DNA from: Lachnospiraceae bacterium
GTDB taxonomy: Bacteria > Bacillota > Clostridia > Lachnospirales > Lachnospiraceae
Length of the DNA stretch: 48,501 nucleotides
Reading direction: 5' to 3'
NCBI GenBank assembly: GCA_029068555.1
Contig: JAIECJ010000222.1
Location: 1 to 48,501 of the forward strand
The translations under genes were made by a program, and so were the position numbers. Within the stretch, counting starts at the first letter, position 1. Each line of letters begins with the position of its first letter. This document shows, piece by piece, positions 7,746 through 14,574 of the stretch. The notes below the pieces were generated by a model, which searched no databases, was not told the DNA's origin, and saw only the letters and a list, made by a program, of their open reading frames with translations.

Positions 7746-8222
7746 ATGAATATCGAGAGGGACATAAGAGAAGCGGTCACAAAATACAGTGACATGCTCT
7801 ACAAGATTTGCCTTGTTATACTCTGCAATGAGCAGGATGTTCAGGACGCCATTCAGGATACTTTTTGCAAATATTTGGAAAAGAAACCGGATTTTCGTGA
7901 TGAGGAGCATGAGAAAGCATGGTTGATCAAGGTAGCAACGAATAATTGTCGTGATATGATACGGTTCAGAGTCCGGCACCCAAAGATTTCTATTGATGAA
8001 GTGGAAAACATTCTTGTAGCGCCAGAACAGAGGGAAACATTAAAAGAACTTCTCGAACTCCCAGTAAAGCACAAAACAGTTATTTATCTTCATTATGTGG
8101 AGGGATATCCTATAAAGGAAATTGCGGATATCTTAGGAATCACAGAAAGTGCAGTAAAATCAAGGCTGTTGCGGGGAAGAAAACAAATGCGCGATATGGT
8201 CAGGATGGAAGGAGGCATATAG
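7746..8222 (+). CDS. ECF-family RNA polymerase sigma factor
   Basis: 158-residue sigma-70 factor with region 2 (about 10-75, with YSDMLYKICLVI, a core-binding segment DVQDAIQDTFCKYL and the -10-reading AWLIKVATNNCRDMIR) and region 4 (about 100-150, with the helix-turn-helix YPIKEIADILGITESAVKSRLLRGR). Regions 1 and 3 are absent, as in ECF factors. ATG 7746 is fixed by a near-perfect AAAGGAGGTGA 5 bases upstream; an in-frame extension to 7662 has no such site. The next gene starts 3 bases after its stop and encodes a membrane protein that is likely its anti-sigma partner. An ECF-like promoter precedes it. Confidence 0.95.
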   Translation: MNIERDIREAVTKYSDMLYKICLVILCNEQDVQDAIQDTFCKYLEKKPDFRDEEHEKAWLIKVATNNCRDMIRFRVRHPKISIDEVENILVAPEQRETLKELLELPVKHKTVIYLHYVEGYPIKEIADILGITESAVKSRLLRGRKQMRDMVRMEGGI

Positions 8223-8225
8223 CGG

Positions 8226-9200
8226 ATGGATGGATATGATGTAAAGGAAGTAATGGATCAGGTACACATTTCAACGGAAATGCAGGAGGAGATAATTATG
8301 AATATTCAGAAGCGGATGAAAAATGGAAATAAGAATACAAAAACATGGAACTTGACAAGGGTGGCGACGGCTGCGGCAGCGTTTGTGCTGACGATGGGGG
8401 TAGTCAGTTTTCCGGTTCGGGCATTTGTGTCAAGTGTTGTAAAGGAGAGAATGGAAAGTATTCCGAAAGAGGAAGTGCGGGAAATTAACGATATGGTTCA
8501 GTCGAAGCCTACGGAGGCTGACGTTTTTTCAAGGGAGTATTCCGACGACGAAAAGGAACGCAGCCAGGAGCTTTGGAAGGCATATGATGATGGGAAATTC
8601 CCCGAAAATGTCATTGCACAGGTGGACAATGCGGAAGATGCGCCAGAGGGAATGCTTTGCTATATCAGGTCTACGGGTGTTTTCAATCTGCCGACTCAGG
8701 AAATGACTGACGAGGAGATTTTGGAGATCATTGATTTTCAGAATAAGATGCGTTATGCGGTTTCACAGAGTCCAGAAGCACAGAAAACGCAGGAGCAGAG
8801 GGATGCGGAGGATTTGGCGGAAAGAGTCATGCTTGAGGAAAAGGTGAAGGCGGCAGGCGGAATCAGCGAAGATGAAGCGATAGAGATTGCAAGAAAGGCG
8901 ATGGAGACTGATATTGGCGAAAAGGCAAAGGAACTGAAGGTATATATAAACCCTGAGGCCGAGTCTGATGGCAGGAAATTGGGGTTATGGGATATCACAA
9001 ACTGGGCTGAGTATAAGGATAAGGGAGATATAGCATACTCCATACATTTTAATAATATTGAGGAGCTGGAGGATCCTGAGGATGAGAAATTTTTCGCTTA
9101 TGATTGTTTTGTCAATGCTGTGGACGGCAGTATTTGTGGCGCCTATTCTATTAGTGGGAATGACTTGAATGATTTCGAGCCTGTCTGGTACGAGCATTAA
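8226..9200 (+). CDS. single-pass membrane protein, probable anti-sigma partner
   Basis: 324 residues: about 40-residue cytoplasmic N-terminus, one membrane helix (about 43-62, VATAAAAFVLTMGVVSFPV), and a large acidic, helix-rich extracytoplasmic domain. No lipobox or Zn-binding HxxxCxxC anti-sigma motif is seen, so it is not a classical zinc anti-sigma. Its position 3 bases after the ECF sigma stop and its topology (short inner segment, single helix, outer sensor domain) match the partner proteins of Firmicute ECF sigma factors; regulation by binding or by proteolysis is inferred. An EMTDEEIL segment and another Glu-rich helix form the middle of the outer domain. Confidence 0.8.
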   Translation: MDGYDVKEVMDQVHISTEMQEEIIMNIQKRMKNGNKNTKTWNLTRVATAAAAFVLTMGVVSFPVRAFVSSVVKERMESIPKEEVREINDMVQSKPTEADVFSREYSDDEKERSQELWKAYDDGKFPENVIAQVDNAEDAPEGMLCYIRSTGVFNLPTQEMTDEEILEIIDFQNKMRYAVSQSPEAQKTQEQRDAEDLAERVMLEEKVKAAGGISEDEAIEIARKAMETDIGEKAKELKVYINPEAESDGRKLGLWDITNWAEYKDKGDIAYSIHFNNIEELEDPEDEKFFAYDCFVNAVDGSICGAYSISGNDLNDFEPVWYEH

Positions 9201-9215
9201 CGCCTTAGGATATTT

Positions 9216-9251
9216 GCGGAGCCGGAAAGAAAGCTTGTTTTTCGGCTCTGC
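9216..9251 (+). terminator. strong hairpin after the sigma/anti-sigma pair
   Basis: Arms GCGGAGCCGGAAA and TTTTCGGCTCTGC pair over 13 positions with two G-T pairs, beginning 16 bases after the stop. It lacks a clean T run after the stem, so termination efficiency is uncertain. From here to 9646 the only other candidate is a 29-codon frame. Confidence 0.6.
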
Positions 9252-9474
9252 GGTGCGAAGTCGAGGTAAGGCAGACCGACAATCATGGAATAATTATGAA
9301 CTGGAAAGGAATATCCTTAAGTGCGTGGCGTATTTACGTGAGAGCACAAATATCCAGATACTTTTTAATGCTGTTGAGATCGACCCAATCTATCAGTTGC
9401 GGAAACGTGTGCGTTTGTGGTAAGATATTGATGTTGAACAATTTAACAAACATAAATTATTGGAGGCAGATAAA

Positions 9475-9564
9475 ATGGCTAAGAACAATCGGCTTAAGAC
9501 GGTGATGGAAAACCCGTATACGAAAAGAGGGACGTTGTTTTTTTATTTGCAGAAAGTAGTGTAA
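9475..9564 (+). CDS. possible 29-residue small basic protein
   Basis: ATG-to-TAA frame with a good ribosome binding site (GGAGG, about 8 bases before the ATG). The product starts MAKNNRLKTVMENPYTKRG and is basic with a hydrophobic tail. No homologue recognised; it could be the 5' stub of a lost gene. Confidence 0.35.
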   Translation: MAKNNRLKTVMENPYTKRGTLFFYLQKVV

Positions 9565-9646
9565 CCATTGAAAATATAAGGTTTTGGAGAAAAATAGATA
9601 GGGCTGTAAAACTTTACAGTACCCAGAGCACGCAGGGGATATAAAA

Positions 9647-10459
9647 GTGAAAATCGACAGACAAAGAGCTTTAGCCGCATTTAAGGAATATACCAGCAAT
9701 TACGATGTATCGGATGAAAAAGTAAAATTAAAGATTGACCATACCTACAGGGTATGCGGTCTTTGCCAGCAGATTGCAGCCCAGTCAGGGTTTGACCAAA
9801 ATGGGACAGAATTGGCATGGATAGCGGGACTGCTGCATGATGTCGGGCGCTTTGAGCAGCTGAAGCGATATGGCACATTTATCGACGCGCAGTCCATAGA
9901 CCACGCGGAGTTCGGGGCAGACATTTTATTTAAAGAAGGAAGAATCAGGGATTATATTGCGGATGATTCGGAGGATGAACTGCTCGAGAAGACCGTGCGG
10001 TGTCACAGCGCGTACCGCGTGCCCGCACAGTACACAGAGCGCGAGAAAAAGTTTGCCGATCTGCTGCGCGATGCAGATAAGATTGATATTTTAAAGGTCA
10101 ATGTCATTGTACCAATTGAAGAAATCTATAATGTGACCACCTATGACCTGAAGCACTGTCAGGTGACGGAGGAAGTCATGCAGGCGTTTTATGAGGAACA
10201 TGCGGTGCTTAGAACCTTGAAAAAAACACCTGTTGACAATGTGGTCGGGCACATCTCGCTGGTGTACGAGCTGGTCTATCCCGTCAGCTGTAAGCTGGTG
10301 TGCGAGCAGGGGTATCTGGATAAACTGATGGGATTTCAGTCGGAGCTTTCGGAAACGAACGCGCAGTTTGCGAAGATACGGGAGAAGATGGCGGCGTATA
10401 TGAAACAAAAGATAAAAGAACAGAATGCAGAAGCCAAGAAATTTGAGGCGTGTCCATGA
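9647..10459 (+). CDS. HD-domain phosphohydrolase
   Basis: 270-residue HD-superfamily protein, a metal-dependent phosphohydrolase acting on an unknown phosphate ester or nucleotide. Conserved metal ligands are visible: His32 in IDHTYRV, the His64-Asp65 doublet in GLLHDVGRFEQ, a further His in VRCHSAYR, and an Asp in LLRDADKIDIL. It is soluble. The start is GTG 9647, preceded by an AGGGG site; the degenerate copy at 7353 begins at the same codon. The C-terminal tail (MKQKIKEQNAEAKKFEACP) is repeated downstream by a 56-bp tandem duplication. It lies 115 bases before jetD in the same direction and may be co-transcribed with the Wadjet genes, but a functional link is unproven. Confidence 0.88.
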   Translation: MKIDRQRALAAFKEYTSNYDVSDEKVKLKIDHTYRVCGLCQQIAAQSGFDQNGTELAWIAGLLHDVGRFEQLKRYGTFIDAQSIDHAEFGADILFKEGRIRDYIADDSEDELLEKTVRCHSAYRVPAQYTEREKKFADLLRDADKIDILKVNVIVPIEEIYNVTTYDLKHCQVTEEVMQAFYEEHAVLRTLKKTPVDNVVGHISLVYELVYPVSCKLVCEQGYLDKLMGFQSELSETNAQFAKIREKMAAYMKQKIKEQNAEAKKFEACP

Positions 10460-10530
10460 AAGAAAAGATGAAAGAACAGAACGCAGAAGCCGAGAGGTTT
10501 GAGGCGTGTCCATGAAAGAAAAGATTATGC
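10400..10530 (+). repeat. 56-bp tandem duplication at the end of the HD gene
   Basis: Two adjacent 56-bp units (10400-10455 and 10456-10511), each starting ATGAAA and ending GAGGCGTGTCC, then the first 19 bases of a third. The second unit starts at an ATG overlapping the HD gene's TGA and could encode a 19-residue peptide almost identical to the HD protein's tail. Confidence 0.9.
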
Positions 10531-10574
10531 AGATAAAACCATGAATCTATATTTGAAAGAGATGGAACGACGTA

Positions 10575-11627
10575 ATGAAAAAAATAAACCTGGATGCCCT
10601 TTCAACAAAATATGGAATCTCCGATTACAAGGAGCTTTACGCTAAAGTAATTGCGTTAATTGAAGACAGCAGAATAAAGCCGGTAAAAGCGTCGGGAATC
10701 AACGGGAAATCCCCAGCCCTTTACAGGGAATACTGGATTATCGAAAAAAAGCAGGATATGTCTCAATATCTGAACGAGCTAAATTACGAGATTGTACCGG
10801 CCATCTCCACGGACTATTACCGGGTACATATTGACCAGTATATCCAGGACAGACCATGGGTGCTGCTTCTGAATGCATATATCAGGGATAGTGATTTTAT
10901 GACGTGTATGTCAGAAAACGAGCGCAGTTTTGACATCTGGCGCAGAGAAAAGTTCTTAAAGCAGGAGCAGGGAAAAAAGATTTTGAAGCGCTGCGGATTG
11001 GACACGAAGGTCTTAAATTTTTACAGGACGACAGAGCCGATTGCCTACTACTGCGCGACACGGCGGACACCGCAGAAGCTTCTTGTCATTGAAAACAAAG
11101 ACACTTTTTACAGCATGCGCAAGTGTCTGATAGACAGTCAGGCGCCAGGCAGTGCACCTGCGCAGTCAAAGCTGACGGACGGCGGCGTGTCTCCAATTTG
11201 CGGCGAACAGATTGGAACCCTGCTGTATGGTGCAGGAAAGGGAATTATTGCGGCATTTTCTGATTTTGATATCAGCGGTGAGCCCTATATGGCGGCACCG
11301 GAAAACACAGTCCTTTATTTCGGTGATTTGGACTATGAGGGAATCGGTATCTATGAAAATTTTGCTGCAATGTATGGGAAACAGTATCGCATTTCGCTGT
11401 TCAAAGCCGCCTATGAGAAGATGCTTACAAAGGCGGAGCGCATTGGCATAGATCAGCTTCCTGTCACAAAAGAGGGGCAGAACCGAAAGATTGAAAATGT
11501 GTTTCTCAGCCAGTTTTCACAGCCGCAGCAGGACACAATCAAAGAAATTCTGGAAAATGACAGATATATTCCGCAGGAGATACTCAATATCAGTGATATG
11601 ATGGTCACTGTTCCCGTTAGGACTTAG
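10575..11627 (+). CDS. jetD: Wadjet system nuclease subunit JetD (Toprim, DUF2220-like)
   Basis: 350-residue JetD-like protein, the Toprim-type nuclease that cuts DNA in Wadjet anti-plasmid systems. The N-terminal half (about 1-150) is a helical/winged-helix arm with the SPALYREYWI and DRPWVLLLNAYI segments. The C-terminal half carries the Toprim signatures: Glu in LLVIENKDTFYSM (about 168-180) and the DxD of LYFGDLDYEGIGIYENF (about 246-262). Length is near the usual 350-400. In most Wadjet loci JetD follows JetC; here it comes first, and a 561-bp stretch with two repeats separates it from jetA. Its ribosome binding site is weak, and no clear promoter of its own was found, so expression from the HD gene upstream is likely. 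Confidence 0.9.
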   Translation: MKKINLDALSTKYGISDYKELYAKVIALIEDSRIKPVKASGINGKSPALYREYWIIEKKQDMSQYLNELNYEIVPAISTDYYRVHIDQYIQDRPWVLLLNAYIRDSDFMTCMSENERSFDIWRREKFLKQEQGKKILKRCGLDTKVLNFYRTTEPIAYYCATRRTPQKLLVIENKDTFYSMRKCLIDSQAPGSAPAQSKLTDGGVSPICGEQIGTLLYGAGKGIIAAFSDFDISGEPYMAAPENTVLYFGDLDYEGIGIYENFAAMYGKQYRISLFKAAYEKMLTKAERIGIDQLPVTKEGQNRKIENVFLSQFSQPQQDTIKEILENDRYIPQEILNISDMMVTVPVRT

Positions 11628-11696
11628 GAACTATTGTCTTTTTCTTTGAGGGTGCCCTATTTAACAGTTATTTCTTAAAAGTATTCCTGTCATACG

Positions 11697-11804
11697 TCTC
11701 CTTCATTTGGCCAGTCATCTGTAAGATGATTGAATCTACCACAAACTGTGACGCACATCTGTCAGAAAGCATTTTTCAAACACGCTCTAGAGCGTGTTTG
11801 AAAA
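11697..11804 (-). repeat. partial family A repeat joined to the end of a second copy (A4)
   Basis: Reverse-oriented family A right part of about 93 bp (CACAAACTGTGACGCAC, then CATTTTTCAAACACGCTCTA) ends at the TA 11788-11789. The same TA starts another family A left end (TAGAGCGTGTTTGAAAA), which is cut off after 17 bases by family B copy B3. The two ends meet as a palindrome around CTAG. Confidence 0.82.
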
Positions 11805-11805
11805 T

Positions 11806-11948
11806 GTTACTGTTCACACCTACGCCAAAGTAGTGGGAATCATGCGCCAAAATGCTTGCCTTTTAGCATTTTGTGTGCAAAATCTGTTATAATTCACACC
11901 TCAATAACTTATAAGCTGATGAAAACTGGCGTTGGTGTGAATTGTAAC
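11806..11948 (+). repeat. family B MITE-like element between jetD and jetA (B3)
   Basis: 143-bp copy, nearly identical to B1, carrying the intact TGTTATAAT box. Flanks share only AAAAT (11801-11805 and 11949-11953), so the 8-bp duplication of other copies is not clear; it may have inserted in a family A end that later decayed. Confidence 0.92.
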
Positions 11949-11987
11949 AAAATGTATCGTCCGCAAGTAAAAATCCATATAATCTGA

Positions 11988-12017
11988 TTGCAGGCACCGT
12001 TTTCCATATGGTATAAT
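11988..12017 (+). promoter_or_regulatory. promoter of jetABC
   Basis: TTGCAG, 18-base spacer, TATAAT, directly right of the family B element. It gives a leader of about 165 bases before the jetA ATG. Confidence 0.65.
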
Positions 12018-12075
12018 AGGATAACACTGAATAACCATTTTTCATGCGGGAACTTATATATACCATAGTAAAAAC

Positions 12076-12105
12076 AGGAGTATTCCGGGAAGACGGAATG
12101 CTCCT
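12076..12105 (+). promoter_or_regulatory. hairpin in the jetA leader
   Basis: AGGAGTATTCCG pairs with CGGAATGCTCCT (12 positions, one G-T pair) across a 6-base loop. No T run follows, so it is not a standard terminator. It may stabilise the transcript or act in control of the operon; role unknown. Confidence 0.45.
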
Positions 12106-12188
12106 GCGCGCTATAGGGCATGGCAAAACATGGAATTGCACGCAAAGAGGCATTCCGGGCCGTCCCAATCAAAACATAAGGAGCAGCA

Positions 12189-13826
12189 ATGCAATACGAA
12201 TTTTTAAAGCAGTTTTCCAAAAGAATGAAGCATGTCGGCATGTACGCCCTGCTCCTACAGAACAGCATGGCGAAGACGACTTGGAGGCAGTACGGTTTCA
12301 TGAAGGCGGACGAGCAGGTAAACATGATTTTTGCAGTCATGCTGTATATCATGGAGCAGTCCCTGCGGGAAGAAAGCTGCACGATGGACGACATCGGCGC
12401 GTACATGGACAACCTTAACGCTGGCTGCTTTCATAAAAATATGTCCTATGACGACTGCAAGAAGCTCGGTGACTTCGTCGTGAATGTGATTTTGTCCAAT
12501 GAGGGCAGGGCAATGTACTTTGAGGGCTATGACTTTGACAGCAGGGCATACAAGTCCATGAACATTAGCTACATCGCAAACCGCGTGATTTATGTGGACG
12601 AGGGGGTCAAGCGAACCTCCTATTATCTGACGGAGGACGGCTATAATCTGATGCTATCCACCCTCGAAATCGAGAACAACATGAAGCTCACAATCCACGA
12701 GATGATTTTTAAGATGCATCTGGAAAAGCAGAGCTATGATAAGGCGGTTGACGAAATCAAGAATGTCTTTAACTTCATGCGCATACAGCTCCAGAAAATC
12801 GAGGAGGCAATGCTGCGTGTGCGGCGCAATGCGCTGAGCTATTCCGTCGCGGATTATGAGGCGCTCATGCTGGAAAACATGGCGACTATCGGCGACACCA
12901 AGGAAAAGTTTACAGGTTACCGCGAAATGGTCAGGCTCAGGGCTTCAGAGCTCGAGCAGCAGAATATCAACGTGCGCAAGCTGGACGCCAGGGAAGAGGA
13001 AAAGCTGGAAAATCTGCGCATTATCGAGCGGTATTTAAACCGCACCCTCGACGAGCACCAGAAGATTTTAAACCTGCATTTTGACCTGAAACTATTGTAC
13101 GACAGGGAACTGCAGTCACTCGCCCAGATGTCGCTGATACAGCGATTTTCCATTCGCACAGAGCTCTATGACAAGATACTCGGACAGCCGCAGTATCTGG
13201 AAAATATCGGCCTGTTTTTCAGACCGCTGTTTCACCAGCAGATTCCCAAAATCTATAATTTAAACAAGTGCATGGAGCTGCAGCGCCCCGTCCGCAAGAA
13301 GGCGGAGGAGGACACCACGGAGCTGCTTGATTTCGACGAGAAGCAGTGGCAGGACGAGCTGGATCGCAAAAAAAGGGAAAAGCTCAAAAAATACGAAAGC
13401 AGCCTGGCATTTATCATCGACGCGGCGCTGAAAAAGGGCAGCCTGTCCATGGCAGAGCTGAAAGAGCTTTTGGACGAGGACGCGCAGGCGAGGGAGATCT
13501 GTATACCTTCCATTGATGTGTTCAAGGAGATTATGGTGGAACTGATTAAGAACCGTGAAATCTGTATAGAAACACTGCAAAAGGAAAAGAGCGAGTTCAT
13601 TACCGAGCAGGCAAATGACTTCCAGTTAAATGATATGCTGCTTGCACTGACGGAGAGCGGCGCAGGCAGAAACAGAAGAAGGATTCAGAAGATTCTTACA
13701 GAGCGCGCAAATGATGGAACGGTTGTGGCGTTTGAGAACGTGTTGGATGATTTCGGCAATGAGCGGACAATACGCTGTACAAATGTCGTTATCCGTGTTG
13801 AGTTGGGAGGAAACAATGGCATATGA
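12189..13826 (+). CDS. jetA: Wadjet system protein JetA (DUF5716-like)
   Basis: 545-residue JetA, the kleisin-like subunit that bridges the JetC motor in Wadjet complexes. The N-terminal portion (about 1-170) has winged-helix-like segments (KQFSKRMKHVGMYALLLQNS, ISYIANRVIYVDE). A long central coiled coil runs from about 190 to 310 (Lys/Glu/Arg-rich, LEQQNINVRKLDAREEEKLENL). The C-terminal part has an acidic linker and a second winged-helix-like region to the end. The length and segments fit the DUF5716 version of JetA (type II Wadjet). The start is the ATG after AAGGAG with 5-base spacing. The gene overlaps jetB by 11 bases. Confidence 0.88.
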   Translation: MQYEFLKQFSKRMKHVGMYALLLQNSMAKTTWRQYGFMKADEQVNMIFAVMLYIMEQSLREESCTMDDIGAYMDNLNAGCFHKNMSYDDCKKLGDFVVNVILSNEGRAMYFEGYDFDSRAYKSMNISYIANRVIYVDEGVKRTSYYLTEDGYNLMLSTLEIENNMKLTIHEMIFKMHLEKQSYDKAVDEIKNVFNFMRIQLQKIEEAMLRVRRNALSYSVADYEALMLENMATIGDTKEKFTGYREMVRLRASELEQQNINVRKLDAREEEKLENLRIIERYLNRTLDEHQKILNLHFDLKLLYDRELQSLAQMSLIQRFSIRTELYDKILGQPQYLENIGLFFRPLFHQQIPKIYNLNKCMELQRPVRKKAEEDTTELLDFDEKQWQDELDRKKREKLKKYESSLAFIIDAALKKGSLSMAELKELLDEDAQAREICIPSIDVFKEIMVELIKNREICIETLQKEKSEFITEQANDFQLNDMLLALTESGAGRNRRRIQKILTERANDGTVVAFENVLDDFGNERTIRCTNVVIRVELGGNNGI

Positions 13827-14532
13827 AATAGAAGAAATACGCCTCAGCCAGCAGATTTTTTACTACCTTCTGGAGCACTTTGAGCTTCGCGAGGATGAGA
13901 CTTCCGGGCTTTACAGGGCGTATGTGGAAAATGAGCAGGTGCAGCTTCTGGTCAAGAGTCAGGGGGACGAGGCGCAGAGCAGCATCGAGCGGTACGGGGA
14001 CGTGATTTATCTGATTCCGAAGGAGGAGAATGTCTTTTTAGGCTTTTCCAAGGCAAAATTAAAGGAGCTGCTCTGTAAATCAGGCGGGACAGACAAAGAC
14101 TTTTATCTGTCACAGTTTGTAATTCTGACGCTGCTGTCAGAATTTTATGACGGGCAGGGCGCGAGCGCAAAGTCGCGTGATTATATCCGGGTGGGCGAGT
14201 TGCAGAACTGTGTGACGGATCGGTTAAAAAGTGGTGTCGAAAACACCGCCGCTGAGGAAGAGGAAAAGAACGGTCTGGCGTTCCGCAATATGCAGGAGGC
14301 ATACGAGGCACTGAAATCCGATGAGCGCGGTTCGCGGGCGAGAACGACCAAGGAGGGATTTCTGCACCATATTTTCCTGTTTCTCGAGAATCAGGGATTA
14401 ATCGAGTATGTGCAGGAGGATGAGATGATTAAGACGACGAAAAAGCTCGACAACCTGATGGACTGGAATCTGCTGAACCAGAATCATTATCAGAGAATCA
14501 GCAAAGTATTGTCGGAGAGCGCCGCGAAATAG
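13816..14532 (+). CDS. jetB: Wadjet system protein JetB (kite-like subunit, DUF6063-like)
   Basis: 238 residues, no membrane helices. JetB proteins are winged-helix kite-type partners of the JetC/JetA complex. Helical N-terminus (LSQQIFYYLLEHFEL) followed by a beta-rich wing (YGDVIYLIPKEENVFLGFSKAKLKELL), a middle helix (FVILTLLSEFY), an Ala/Glu-rich linker and a C-terminal winged-helix-like segment (TTKEGFLHHIFLFLENQGLIEYV). The ATG at 13816 is preceded by GGGAGG; the longer frame from 13711 runs inside jetA and is not used. Assignment rests mainly on position between jetA and jetC and the overlap, with the fold as support. Confidence 0.82.
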   Translation: MAYEIEEIRLSQQIFYYLLEHFELREDETSGLYRAYVENEQVQLLVKSQGDEAQSSIERYGDVIYLIPKEENVFLGFSKAKLKELLCKSGGTDKDFYLSQFVILTLLSEFYDGQGASAKSRDYIRVGELQNCVTDRLKSGVENTAAEEEEKNGLAFRNMQEAYEALKSDERGSRARTTKEGFLHHIFLFLENQGLIEYVQEDEMIKTTKKLDNLMDWNLLNQNHYQRISKVLSESAAK

Positions 14533-14574
14533 GAAGTGCACGACAGTTTGCGGACATTATTGCAGGAGGCAGCG

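Noticed and set aside
9169-9423. Frame containing CVAYLRESTNIQ, reminiscent of the serine-recombinase start YxRxST
   Set aside because: No catalytic continuation, no start with a ribosome binding site, and the frame begins inside the membrane-protein gene; similarity is over about ten residues only.
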